Shown: positions 1 to 7,754 of the stretch, one piece after another | Layout: every line of letters begins with the position of its first letter | How positions within the stretch are numbered: position 1 is the stretch's first letter | Source of the DNA: Motiliproteus sp. MSK22-1 | Lineage (GTDB): Bacteria; Pseudomonadota; Gammaproteobacteria; Pseudomonadales; Balneatricaceae | Length of the DNA stretch: 64,000 bases | Assembly: GCF_001968815.1 (NCBI RefSeq) | Contig: NZ_MIEQ01000072.1 | Coordinates: 123,691-187,690, forward strand | Reading direction: 5' to 3' | Made by a program: the position numbers and the translations under genes | The notes under the pieces: model-generated | Databases searched by the model: none | The model's input: the letters and a program-made list of their open reading frames with translations, nothing else | What the model was told of the DNA's origin: nothing

Positions 1-1
1 G

Positions 2-790
2 CACTCAACACCTACTTCCCTGCGGCTGCTGGTGCATGGTGCAGAGCAGCTGACTTTTCCCGCAATGAAGCACGTATTGTTTGCTGGAGAACCGATGTCA
101 GTCAAGTTGCTTAATGCCGCAGGTAAGATTTTTGTAAATGCAGAACATATCAACATCTACGGATGCAGCGAGACCAATGATACGTTTTATTACCGCTGTC
201 CTATTCCGTTTATTGGAACGACGATACCGATAGGCAAGCCACTACCCTATACCCAATGGAAAATTCTTAATGAACAGAAAGCCCCCTGCCGGGAGGGCGA
301 GCTTTGGGTGCATTGTCCAACCATGATGCGCCACTATGGTGACAAGGTGCTGACTGATAACGCTTTTACAAGGTTTGATGGCAAACAGTATTTTCGTACC
401 AGGGATAAGGTTCGTATTGATGAAGATGGATTAATGCATTTTCTGGGGCGTACGGATTGGACTGCCAAAATAAATGGTTATCGAATTGATTTACAGGATG
501 TTGAACAATCCATTCTCGAAAGTCCGGAAGTCAGTGAAGCGATTGCTTTTGTGCAAGATATTGATGGAGTGCCACAGCTTGAAGCGGCAGTTAGCTGTGA
601 TCCTGAGTTTAACAGTCTAAAGCTACGCCAGTGCCTGATGGCTAAGCTTCCCACCTATGGAATACCGCGCAGATTTCATCTGACTCAGTATCCGTTGGAA
701 AAAAACAGCAATGGCAAGCTGTGTCGTAAAACAATAGCAGGCACATATAGTCTGCATAATTCAAAGCCAATAGCCTTGGCTGAACATTAA
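2..790 (+). CDS. AMP-forming amino acid/aryl acid adenylating enzyme, C-terminal part (5' end outside window)
   Basis: The reading frame is open from base 2, so the gene starts left of the window. It is the C-terminal half of an ANL-superfamily adenylation enzyme, the type that activates a carboxylic acid with ATP and loads it on a carrier protein. Visible core motifs in order: GEPM near the start, NIYGCSET (A5), GELWVHCPTM and YFRTRDKV (A7), GRTDWTAKINGYRIDLQDVE (A8 hinge), and KNSNGKLCRK near the end with the catalytic A10 lysine. It ends 17 bases before a dedicated acyl carrier protein gene, so the carrier is its probable partner. The substrate pocket is mostly upstream, so the activated acid cannot be predicted. 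The frame is intact to a TAA stop. Confidence 0.85.
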   Translation, partial: HSTPTSLRLLVHGAEQLTFPAMKHVLFAGEPMSVKLLNAAGKIFVNAEHINIYGCSETNDTFYYRCPIPFIGTTIPIGKPLPYTQWKILNEQKAPCREGELWVHCPTMMRHYGDKVLTDNAFTRFDGKQYFRTRDKVRIDEDGLMHFLGRTDWTAKINGYRIDLQDVEQSILESPEVSEAIAFVQDIDGVPQLEAAVSCDPEFNSLKLRQCLMAKLPTYGIPRRFHLTQYPLEKNSNGKLCRKTIAGTYSLHNSKPIALAEH

Positions 791-807
791 TAGGAAGGAG
801 AAATAAT

Positions 808-1074
808 ATGAATGCTATGTTAACGGTTGAAAGCTTTCTGTGTGAAGAGTTTGCACCAGATATGGCCGCCGCAGGGCTGCCCGCCGATTTGAACCTGATT
901 GAATCAGGAGTGCTGGATAGTCTGGGCCTGCTTAAGCTGGTGGCATTTCTGGAAAACCAGTTCAATATTATCGTATTGCCTGAAGAGCTTGATGTCGATC
1001 ACTTCAACTCGATGACTCGGATTAATGAATTCGTTGAAAACAAAAGAAATTCTATGGGTGATCAAATTCAGTGA
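808..1074 (+). CDS. Acyl/peptidyl carrier protein
   Basis: An 88-residue stand-alone carrier protein with the 4'-phosphopantetheine attachment serine in the motif GVLDSLGLLKL (about residues 32-42), followed by the helix II/III pattern of the family (FLENQF, VLPEEL, DHFNSMTRINEFVE). The start is supported by an AAGGAG ribosome site 10 bases upstream. It sits directly after the adenylating enzyme and resembles DltC-type or NRPS-like free-standing carriers. Role: to hold the adenylated acid as a thioester while neighbouring enzymes act. About 240 bases separate it from the TrpD-like gene; that gap shows no convincing gene. Confidence 0.85.
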   Translation: MNAMLTVESFLCEEFAPDMAAAGLPADLNLIESGVLDSLGLLKLVAFLENQFNIIVLPEELDVDHFNSMTRINEFVENKRNSMGDQIQ

Positions 1075-1314
1075 TATTGAGAGTGTTAGTCTACTGTCAA
1101 ACATCGCTCAGGGAAGCGTTAATACTTTGCGGAGTCGATTCATAGACCTGTATCTATTACCGAGTCGAGCCTGGGGTGTTGTCAGGTTTGGCTCTCTTGT
1201 TCCGCTTTCTGATGCTGAAATAATCGATCACTGTTTTGTTTGAAGTGATAGCAACAGGTGCAGGGAGATGATTTGGCAGCTCTCAGGGCCATAGATTAAC
1301 AATAGGAATTTGTT

Positions 1315-2370
1315 ATGAGTGAACACGAAAAGCTAGTTGTTGATTTGATCAATGGCGATGATCCTGGCGTTGAGCGTATGCTTTCCTACTGGCAAGAAGT
1401 TGACCGCGGTGCTCGCCCGAAGCCTGAGATTGTTGCAGCACTGACAGCGTTATCCTGTGCTCAGCCTTCATCAGTGAACGCCATTGTTGCATTTCTTCGT
1501 TATGTAGAAAGTGTATATGGCAAAGTCTCCTTACCTTCAGTATCAAACCCGGTGAATATTGTCGGTACTGGCGGTGGGCTATCCACTTTTAATATCTCGA
1601 CAACCTCTGCATTTGTTGCTGCAGCCTGTGGTGCTCAGGTGCTGAAAAGCGGATCTCGTGCATATGCCAGCCGATCAGGAGCTTTGGATGTTCTGGAAGC
1701 GCTGGGGTTTCGGGTTATGACTCGTCATGAAGATATCGATCAGATGGTTAGTGAAACCGGAATTGGTTTTGTTCCGGAATCCTGCTACCCGGCTATCTGC
1801 AGGCGTTTGGCCCTGTCTTGCATGCCGATGAATTTCAAAACAGTGGGGCAGTTCATTAACCGTCTTGGACCACTTCTTTGTCCGTTTGATTTAGCTGGAC
1901 AAGTCACGGGGGCTTCAACATTAGCGCTAATGAAAACACTCGCTGAGGCTGCTGCGCAGGTAGGGTTAGGGAATATTCTGTTTAGTCATTCTTCCCTGGG
2001 TGTTGATGAAATCCTGTCGATGGGAACAAACCATTTTACCTGGCTAGATGAAAGTGGTTGCCAGACAAACTGGTCGGTTAATGCGCTAAGTGATGGCTGT
2101 CAGGGAGGGGACTTCTGTAATCTGGTCGGCGCAGATGCAAGAGCCAATGCAGAGCTTATCAAAAATGTTCTGAAAGGGCAGGGTCCGATAGAAAGACTTG
2201 AAACCGTCGCTATGAATGTCGGGGCTACCCTGATGGTTGCGGGGATTGTTGATGACATTTCAAAAGGACGTGAACTGGCGCTGGAGGCTATGGGGACGGG
2301 TAAAGCGATAGAAGCCTTTATTAATGCAAGAGATTACTCTTTGGAAATTGCTCAGGGGGTGGTGTGCTGA
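1315..2370 (+). CDS. Diverged TrpD-like phosphoribosyltransferase (anthranilate phosphoribosyltransferase paralogue)
   Basis: A 351-residue protein with the full glycosyltransferase family 3 / AnPRT architecture: N-terminal helical domain (1-75), the PRPP loop NIVGTGGGLSTFNIST (81-96), SRAYASRSGALDVLEALG (114-131), and the metal-binding pair in SLGVDEI (D232, E233). Three positions differ from true TrpD. The loop GTGGD reads GTGGG. The substrate motif KHGNR reads KSGSR (111-115). The arginine of the R-T-x-F-N-x-L-G-P-L segment that contacts the anthranilate carboxylate aligns with glycine in GQFINRLGPL (178-187). PRPP use is therefore likely, but with an acceptor other than anthranilate (inference). 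ATG with AGGA upstream. It is translationally coupled to the next gene through TGATG, and no trpA, B, E, F or G lies nearby. Confidence 0.85.
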   Translation: MSEHEKLVVDLINGDDPGVERMLSYWQEVDRGARPKPEIVAALTALSCAQPSSVNAIVAFLRYVESVYGKVSLPSVSNPVNIVGTGGGLSTFNISTTSAFVAAACGAQVLKSGSRAYASRSGALDVLEALGFRVMTRHEDIDQMVSETGIGFVPESCYPAICRRLALSCMPMNFKTVGQFINRLGPLLCPFDLAGQVTGASTLALMKTLAEAAAQVGLGNILFSHSSLGVDEILSMGTNHFTWLDESGCQTNWSVNALSDGCQGGDFCNLVGADARANAELIKNVLKGQGPIERLETVAMNVGATLMVAGIVDDISKGRELALEAMGTGKAIEAFINARDYSLEIAQGVVC

Positions 2371-3128
2371 TGACTTCTTTCGTTAAGGCGTTGCAAGATG
2401 CCGCCGTCCCAATGATTGCGGAAATAAAACCCTATTCTCCAGAGTTAGGTGATTTGCTGAAGGGGCGAGATCCCAAAGAAATTGCAGAGTCTTATCAGCA
2501 AGGGGGCGTTGCCTGTTTATCGGTAACGACTGGACGCTGGCATGGCGGCAATATAGCGATGCTGGAGGCTATTGCCGGGATTGCGGAAATACCGGTACTG
2601 AGAAAAGACTTCATTACCAGTCGCCATGAGTTAAGAAGGAGTTTAGGTGCGGGGGCTGATAGCGTACTTCTGTCCGCTCAACTGATTCGTCGGCAAGAGT
2701 TAATGATGTTAATAGATGAGGCTCTGAGAATGGGACTCACACCCTTTGTAGAGACAAATCAAGCCTCTGATCTGGAGGGGCTCAGTTTCCCGCTGGGAAC
2801 GGTACTGGCCATTTGTAACCGTGATATCCGGGAGAAGGAATGTGATGATGGGACGGTGTCTCAGAGTTTGGCTCTTTATCAAGCTGGCAGGCAAAGCAAC
2901 CCTGAGCTGCTAATTAGCGCAAGTGCAATAAGAACACCTTATGATGCCAGAGTGTTAATGGCAGCAGGCTATGATGGTATCCTGATAGGAACTGGGTTAC
3001 TGATGCAAGACACTGATATTCAGGAAGTGCTGTCTGACTATTCGTCAGCAATTGGTCTATCCCGGGAATCTTTGAAGAAATCCCCGGTGTGCTCTGGGGG
3101 GGCTAGAACAAACAGATCTTTGCCTTAA
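2370..3128 (+). CDS. Diverged TrpC-like indole-3-glycerol-phosphate synthase paralogue
   Basis: A 252-residue TIM-barrel protein of the IGPS family. The ATG overlaps the upstream stop (TGATG), which I prefer to a GTG six bases earlier. Conserved active-site residues: E18 and K20 in IAEIKPYSP, K79 in VLRKDF, E128 in PFVETN, N150 in CNRDI, and S185. The otherwise invariant glutamate of the I-S-E-S-G-I strand is alanine here (ISASAI, A184). The barrel starts about 30 residues earlier than usual, so the N-terminal substrate-capping helix is missing, and there is a polar C-terminal tail. With the TrpD-like gene it forms a two-step module: ribosylation of an amine, then ring closure. The actual substrate is unknown; ordinary tryptophan synthesis is unlikely. 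Confidence 0.85.
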   Translation: MTSFVKALQDAAVPMIAEIKPYSPELGDLLKGRDPKEIAESYQQGGVACLSVTTGRWHGGNIAMLEAIAGIAEIPVLRKDFITSRHELRRSLGAGADSVLLSAQLIRRQELMMLIDEALRMGLTPFVETNQASDLEGLSFPLGTVLAICNRDIREKECDDGTVSQSLALYQAGRQSNPELLISASAIRTPYDARVLMAAGYDGILIGTGLLMQDTDIQEVLSDYSSAIGLSRESLKKSPVCSGGARTNRSLP

Positions 3129-3154
3129 CGGGTTTTGACGCACAACCAGAATTC

Positions 3155-3186
3155 AGGATTTTATTGTCTGATAAAATCCTTTTTTA
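3155..3186 (+). terminator. Rho-independent terminator after the TrpC-like gene
   Basis: Perfect 10-bp stem AGGATTTTAT / ATAAAATCCT (3155-3164 and 3171-3180) with loop TGTCTG and a run of five T after the stem. It lies 27 bases after the stop codon and closes the adenylation/ACP/TrpD/TrpC operon. Confidence 0.9.
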
Positions 3187-3451
3187 TATCTGTATTAAAT
3201 GTTGCTGTTCCTTTTTTAAGAAACCGGTTTTTTTCTATTTCCTATTCGGTACTGACAAATTGTTAGTGGATTTTTGGAGCGTTTTGATCATTATATTTTT
3301 TGGTTTATCGAAAATTAATTTTTGAAATATTTGTTTATTATTAGTGATAAAAGTTCAAACAATTACTTTAATAAGTTTGATATAAAGTACATGGTTTATT
3401 TGAACTGATTGTGAATTTATACATGCATAAATTTAAATGGTAGGGACGAAT
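3187..3451 (+). other. AT-rich upstream region of ectC
   Basis: About 265 bases that are much richer in A and T than the flanking genes, with no supported reading frame. It presumably holds the promoter of the solitary ectoine synthase gene. I cannot pick out one convincing -35/-10 pair. Confidence 0.4.
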
Positions 3452-3838
3452 ATGATAGTGCGTGATCTAATTTCAGTAGCGAACTCTGAAAGGGACATCT
3501 TTTGGGGCGCAGGGAGAAGTCGTCGATTTCTAATCGAAAGTGACAACATGGGGTACTCGTTAACTGACACCGTTATTGAAGCGGGTACAGAGTCTGTTCT
3601 TGAATACAAAAACCATATGGAAACCTGTTACTGCATCGAAGGTGAAGGCTGGGTGGAAAACCTGGATACTGGAGAGCGTTTTGAAATTCGCCCCGGTGTT
3701 ATGTACGCCTTGGATGAGAATGATAAGCATATACTGGCGGCAACCAAAACCATGCGTTTAGTCTGTGTCTTTGCACCTGCATTAAAAGGTTTTGAAGCAC
3801 ATAACCTATCAGCGGCAGGTGAAAGCTCCAGCTATTAA
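3452..3838 (+). CDS. ectC: Solitary L-ectoine synthase (EctC), cupin fold
   Basis: A 128-residue cupin that begins MIVRDL like characterised EctC proteins, so I chose the ATG at 3452 over one 15 bases earlier; AGGGA precedes it. EctC cyclises N-gamma-acetyl-L-2,4-diaminobutyrate to ectoine in the cytoplasm. Residues match the numbering I recall for the crystallised Paenibacillus lautus enzyme: the metal ligands E57, Y85, H93, and substrate-contact positions R25, T40, Y52, C105, F107, E115 and H117. Tryptophan 21 is not conserved (glycine here, with W18 nearby). No ectA, ectB, ectD or ask is present within the window, so it is an orphan that would need substrate made elsewhere or imported. Family call is secure; activity on the classical substrate is inference. 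Confidence 0.92.
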   Translation: MIVRDLISVANSERDIFWGAGRSRRFLIESDNMGYSLTDTVIEAGTESVLEYKNHMETCYCIEGEGWVENLDTGERFEIRPGVMYALDENDKHILAATKTMRLVCVFAPALKGFEAHNLSAAGESSSY

Positions 3839-3871
3839 AATAATTTTTTCAATAGCTTAGCTTCCTTTGGC

Positions 3872-3904
3872 TTCCTCCTGGAGTCTTGTTTTATTCAGGA
3901 GGAA
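3872..3904. terminator. Hairpin between convergent ectC and VOC genes
   Basis: Inverted repeat TTCCTCCTG / CAGGAGGAA (3872-3880 and 3896-3904), 9 bp with a 15-base loop, located between two convergent genes. There is no T tract after the stem on either strand, so termination is plausible from position only. Confidence 0.4.
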
Positions 3905-3936
3905 TGTTAAGAAGCGCTTGTTATCCTGTTATCGGA

Positions 3937-4302
3937 TCATTTTGTACCAGGGGACCAATATTCAAGCCTGTGGCCTTCCGGGTCAAGAACATGAATGACT
4001 CTTGCACCCCATTTGTGGTCAATGATCGGGGTAGGGTTTAACTCCTGTGCAACCAGGTAAGCATGAACTTCTTCAATGTTATCCACTTTCATCGTAATGG
4101 TTACGCCGGTACCATCACAGCTGTTGATTGAGGCCCTGGACTGATCCGCAATGCTAAGAAAAGAATTTTCATTCAGTTTAAACTCAACAAACCAATCAAA
4201 GGATTCATTGACTTCCAGCGCTAACTTTATCTTATAAAAGTTAACGGTTTCTTGCCATTTGCTACAGTAGAGAATGGTGTTGGTTGATTTGATATTTATC
4301 AT
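3937..4302 (-). CDS. VOC superfamily (glyoxalase/bleomycin-resistance-like) protein
   Basis: A 121-residue single-domain vicinal oxygen chelate protein. It shows the two beta-alpha-beta-beta-beta repeats: an N-terminal strand NTILYCSKWQETVNFY and a C-terminal ARVIHVLDPEGHRLEYWSP. The ending DPEGHRLEYW is typical of the family, with the terminal glutamate a usual metal ligand. Substrate cannot be predicted; members include dioxygenases, glyoxalases and antibiotic-binding proteins. Monocistronic, convergent with ectC. Confidence 0.8.
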   Translation of the reverse strand: MINIKSTNTILYCSKWQETVNFYKIKLALEVNESFDWFVEFKLNENSFLSIADQSRASINSCDGTGVTITMKVDNIEEVHAYLVAQELNPTPIIDHKWGARVIHVLDPEGHRLEYWSPGTK

Positions 4303-4371
4303 CTGGGTTGTTTGCTATGAATTTATCAGAGTTTAAGAGGCAAAAAAATAGTAAATATATCTCAGCGATTT

Positions 4372-4896
4372 TTAAAGAATCTTGAGTTTTACAATGAGTT
4401 TCTTATCTTTCACGGTTATAGATTCGAGACTGGATTTTGCCAATCGGTGTTTAAGGTTGTCATCGTCAAGCACATACACCGGATAGCTGGATAGCGCATT
4501 AGAGAGAGTAATCTGCGCAAGCTCTTTTATCGTTTGCTGGTATTCTCCAGGAACTCCGTTGATATGGATGGAATTCACCGTTGGATTTCTTAAAAAAAAC
4601 GCTCCGCTATTTGGATCATAGCTAATTGAACCCGTTATCCGGGCCATACCGCTACCGCTGAGGGTGGCAAAGGTGGTTGCTTTGACATGAGCCTTGATGC
4701 TGAGCGTATTTGAGGTTTTCAGCAGGTTTAAGCTGGGCTTGGTAATGATAAGGGTTACGAAGGATCTCTTTGCTTTAAGAGGCATCATTGCTTCAATTTG
4801 TTGCTGAAGCTCAGCCTCCGTGAATTCCTGTGTGTAGGAAAACGCGCTGGCTGAATGCGTCACAGCCATCAATATCAAGGCAAGTAAATACTTCAT
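4372..4896 (-). CDS. DUF1439 (YceB-like) exported protein
   Basis: A 174-residue protein with a signal peptide MKYLLALILMAVTHSASA cleaved before FSYTQ. The ATG at 4896 starts exactly at the signal peptide; an in-frame ATG 33 bases upstream would add a polar extension and is less likely. The mature part matches the DUF1439 pattern: FTEAELQQQIEAMMP near the N-terminus, FFLRNPTVNSIHINGVPG in the middle and SSYPVYVLDD near the end. YceB of E. coli is an outer membrane lipoprotein of unknown function with the same fold. This one has no lipobox cysteine, so it is predicted to be periplasmic. It lies downstream of yggL on the same strand. Confidence 0.75.
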   Translation of the reverse strand: MKYLLALILMAVTHSASAFSYTQEFTEAELQQQIEAMMPLKAKRSFVTLIITKPSLNLLKTSNTLSIKAHVKATTFATLSGSGMARITGSISYDPNSGAFFLRNPTVNSIHINGVPGEYQQTIKELAQITLSNALSSYPVYVLDDDNLKHRLAKSSLESITVKDKKLIVKLKIL

Positions 4897-4916
4897 AGTC
4901 GATGCAGTCCCCGAGG

Positions 4917-4954
4917 AACTTGAAAGCAAGTCCCAAGGGACTTGTTCACAGGTT
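4917..4954. repeat. Compact palindromic copy of the dispersed intergenic repeat
   Basis: Near-perfect inverted repeat of two 18-bp arms (4917-4934 and 4937-4954) separated by only two bases. The right arm, read on the minus strand, is AACCTGTGAACAAGTCCC, which matches the outer arm of the repeat family found at 13301, 34826, 35976, 41581, 44735, 45168 and 63163. The 14-base core seen in other copies is absent. It sits just after the yggL stop and may also end transcription. Confidence 0.6.
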
Positions 4955-4956
4955 GT

Positions 4957-5295
4957 TTAGTAGCCGTAATAGGCGTCCGATAGTTTGTCGACAACCGTGT
5001 CAGAAATACTGTCCTGAGACGTTAACCAGCTTTCAATCGCTTTTCTGTCCTCTTCGGTCGCGGACTCATAGCGTGTATTTGACATAACATAACCTTCAAA
5101 ATGGTTTGCACTGCCTCCACCTTCAATAAGAAGGTTTCTTGCTTCAATCAGTTCACCAAGACCGTCGAAGAATTGATTGAAATCTGATTCCTGTTGCAGA
5201 TTTACCGCGCAGCTGAATTCAAATCCCATAACTGCATATTCGCCAACATATAGTTTCTTTCGAAGACGTTTACTTCTTTTGATTTCTTTGGTCAC
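4957..5295 (-). CDS. yggL: YggL family 50S ribosome-binding protein (DUF469)
   Basis: A 112-residue protein. The signature is the basic N-terminus KRSKRLRKKLYVGEYAVMGFEF, which resembles E. coli YggL (RSRRLRKKMHIDEFQELGF). FFDGLGELIEARNLLIEGGG and an acidic, aromatic C-terminus follow. YggL of E. coli binds the 50S subunit; its physiological role is poorly defined. Start is GTG at 5295 with AGGAAAC eight bases upstream. Likely co-transcribed with, or simply upstream of, the DUF1439 gene. Confidence 0.85.
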   Translation of the reverse strand: MTKEIKRSKRLRKKLYVGEYAVMGFEFSCAVNLQQESDFNQFFDGLGELIEARNLLIEGGGSANHFEGYVMSNTRYESATEEDRKAIESWLTSQDSISDTVVDKLSDAYYGY

Positions 5296-5722
5296 GGTGT
5301 TTCCTATAAGGCTGTTGTTTAAAGGTGTGTTTGCCGGGAGTGGCGCAAATATCCCTGAAAATTTGATTAAAGAGTTTAAAAAAGCAGATACCAGAGAGCG
5401 GGATTAATGCCTGGAGAAAGGCTTGATTGTATCGGGTTGAGGCTTCTGGCCCTTGAAGCCGCCAATCTATCACCGAATTTGTTATCAGACAAGCGGAGGC
5501 AAGGATTGTTATTTAAGGTTGTATCAACTCCGGCATATATGAAGTTGATACAACTGCTGTTCAGGCTGGACTTGTGCGGGTGCTCCACGGAAGTTTTGCA
5601 GGCTTGCTAACATTAGATTGACTTTATTGCAGCCACTGTACTTTTTATTTTTCTCCGGGTATGTTGTGAAAATCGAAAATAAAAGTGATCAGAGGGTTGA
5701 TAGCTGAGGGTCATCGTCGGCA
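5296..5722. other. Intergenic region without a supported gene
   Basis: 427 bases upstream of yggL and downstream of the GlcG-like gene. Short open frames exist on both strands, but none has a recognisable domain or a good ribosome site. I see no strong repeat or terminator. Confidence 0.5.
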
Positions 5723-6148
5723 TTAAGAAATATGTGTAAGAAAAGCATCTACACCCGCCTGAGCGACTATTTCATCCTGATCCGGTGTGCCTGAGCTGCA
5801 ACCAATGCCACCAACGATCTGTTCATTAACAAATAAAGGCAGTCCCCCGGCAACAATAGAAAACTTTCCCTGATTACTGGTATTGATACCAAATGCCGGT
5901 TTCCCCGGAACACTGACTTCACCATAGGCGCGTGTTGATTTGCGGGCCGCTGCTGCTGTAAAGGATTTACCAATAGAGATATCGATACTGGTGATACGGC
6001 CATTGTCCATTCTGTGAAACATGAGCAGATGGCCACTATCATCTGTAATCGCTATATCCATATCGACATCAATTTCTTCGGCCTTCTGAATACAGCCCTG
6101 CATAATGATCTGAGCATCTGCCAACATCAATTTAGGTATCATTTTCAT
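5723..6148 (-). CDS. GlcG/HbpS-like (DUF336) protein
   Basis: A 141-residue protein of the GlcG/HbpS/PduO C-terminal family. Visible motifs: LADAQIIMQGCIQKAEEIDVDMDIAITDDSGH at the N-terminus, FTAAAARKSTRAYG in the middle and the glycine-rich segment VAGGLPLFVNEQIVGGIGCSSGTPDQDE near the C-terminus. The ATG at 6148 has AAAGG upstream and fits the family length. Members are often neighbours of flavoenzymes and oxidoreductases and are suspected small-molecule or haem binders. Here it lies downstream of a class V aminotransferase on the same strand. Confidence 0.8.
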   Translation of the reverse strand: MKMIPKLMLADAQIIMQGCIQKAEEIDVDMDIAITDDSGHLLMFHRMDNGRITSIDISIGKSFTAAAARKSTRAYGEVSVPGKPAFGINTSNQGKFSIVAGGLPLFVNEQIVGGIGCSSGTPDQDEIVAQAGVDAFLTHIS

Positions 6149-6290
6149 CGGGTTTACCTTTGTCTTTCTGTACTCGAACAGGTGATCTGGTAACATCCAG
6201 GCGGAGTTTGATCCTGGTGTCACGAGGAATACCGAGTTGTTCTTGCGGTTGGGCAAGTAATGTTTCGGTATTGATCAGGTTTTTTAGGTG

Positions 6291-7433
6291 CTAGAGTTCT
6301 TTAGAGGAACTCGTTACTTGATTCAGGGCCTGTTCGAAATTCTCCACTGTTCGATCGATATTGTTCAGCTTATCCAGTCCAAATAGGCCGATACGAAAAG
6401 TGCGGAATCCCTCAGGCTCATCGCATTGCAATGGAACACCTGCTGCTATTTGCAACCCTTTGGCGATAAACTTGGAACCGTTCTGGATATCCGTGTCAGT
6501 GGTATAGCTGACTACAACGCCAGGGGCCTGATACCCTTCGGCGGCTACACTTTTGAAGCCCTTGCTGACTAGTAGTGAGCGTATCTGCTGGCCTAACTTC
6601 AGCTGTTCTGAGTGGACTTTTTCGAAGCCGTAATCTTCGGTTTCTTTCATGACATCGCGAAAGCGAGTCAGGGCATCTGTTGGCATTGTCGCATGGTAGG
6701 CATGTCCTCCCTGTTCGTAGGTTTCCATGATTTGCAGCCATTTCTTCAAATCACAGCAGAAACTATCGCTCTCGGTTGCTTCGACCCGATCCCTTGCAAG
6801 CGGACTTAGCATAACAAGTGCGCAGCAGGGTGAACCACTCCATCCTTTTTGAGGAGCGCTTATCAGCACATCAACCCCCGTCTCCTGCATATCTAGCCAG
6901 ATGGTGCCTGAGGCTATGCAGTCCAGAACAAAAAGGCCGCCCACTGAATGCACAGCATCGGCTACAGCCTGAAGGTACTCGTTGGGTAGCATCATGCCTG
7001 ATGAGGTTTCAACATGAGGGGCAAATACGAGATCAGGTTTTTCTGCTTGAATTCTGGCGACAACCTCTTCGATAGGAGCAGGAGAGAAAGCTGCCTGATT
7101 GCCACTTTCGAATTGCCGGGCCTTCAACACCGTGCAGGAGGAGGGAATATGACCCATCTCAAAAATCTGAGTCCAGCGGTAGCTAAACCAGCCATTGCGG
7201 ATAACCAGACACTTTTTGTCAGCAGCGAACTGTCGAGCGACGGACTCCATTCCAAAGGTGCCACTGCCGGGTACAATTGCTACACCGTAAGCGTTATATA
7301 CGGATTTGAGGGTTTTGGAGATGTCTTTCATCACTCCTTGGAATGACTCTGACATGTGGTTTAGTGAACGGTCTGTATAGACAACCGAATATTCTAGTAG
7401 CCCATGGGGGTCAATGGTTTGTGAAATATTCAT
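6291..7433 (-). CDS. Class V PLP-dependent aminotransferase (alanine/serine-glyoxylate type)
   Basis: A 380-residue fold-type I aminotransferase of class V. It has VPGSGTFGMESVARQF for cofactor phosphate binding, HVETSSGMMLP, the aspartate of FVLDCIASGTIW that contacts the pyridine nitrogen, and the Schiff-base lysine in SAPQKGWSGSPCCALV. The C-terminal domain carries FRTFRIGLFG. Likely a transaminase moving an amino group between a small amino acid and glyoxylate or pyruvate; the exact pair is unknown. An ATG 15 bases further upstream (7448) is an alternative start; neither has a clear ribosome site. The neighbouring dimethylglycine-dehydrogenase-like gene on the same strand suggests a one-carbon/glycine metabolism setting. 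Confidence 0.8.
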   Translation of the reverse strand: MNISQTIDPHGLLEYSVVYTDRSLNHMSESFQGVMKDISKTLKSVYNAYGVAIVPGSGTFGMESVARQFAADKKCLVIRNGWFSYRWTQIFEMGHIPSSCTVLKARQFESGNQAAFSPAPIEEVVARIQAEKPDLVFAPHVETSSGMMLPNEYLQAVADAVHSVGGLFVLDCIASGTIWLDMQETGVDVLISAPQKGWSGSPCCALVMLSPLARDRVEATESDSFCCDLKKWLQIMETYEQGGHAYHATMPTDALTRFRDVMKETEDYGFEKVHSEQLKLGQQIRSLLVSKGFKSVAAEGYQAPGVVVSYTTDTDIQNGSKFIAKGLQIAAGVPLQCDEPEGFRTFRIGLFGLDKLNNIDRTVENFEQALNQVTSSSKEL

Positions 7434-7448
7434 GTTAAATAACACCAT

Positions 7449-7754
7449 AATGAAAATATTAATTACTTTTTCATATTATGTGAGTGACTGTTTTAAATAG
7501 CAAGCAGAATTCAGTGATTTGTTTGTTTTTTACACAGATGTAAGAGATCAATGCAGGTGAAAGGTCTGAGGTATATTTCATCAGTATTCTAAATATCAGA
7601 GACTCCTGTAACTGGGAGCTAAGCAGTTCAGGAGCTCTGATATACAGAGAGCGGCCTGCTCACTGTTTTTTCCGAGCGGCTACCCGAAGAGGGCACGGTG
7701 ATAAACAGATTGCCGTGGCTCGTGGGTGCCCGCTCACTGAGTGATCGACAGGGA
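7449..7754 (-). other. Intergenic region between the aminotransferase and the GcvT-domain flavoenzyme
   Basis: About 305 bases, no supported gene. It contains short GC-rich inverted repeats around 7645-7735 (GAGCGG and CCGCTC arms) just after the flavoenzyme stop. These could stop or process its mRNA, but the stems are short. Confidence 0.35.

Noticed and set aside
1025..1243. A 72-codon frame overlapping the end of the ACP gene
   Set aside because: Overlaps a real gene, lacks a ribosome site and has no recognisable domain.
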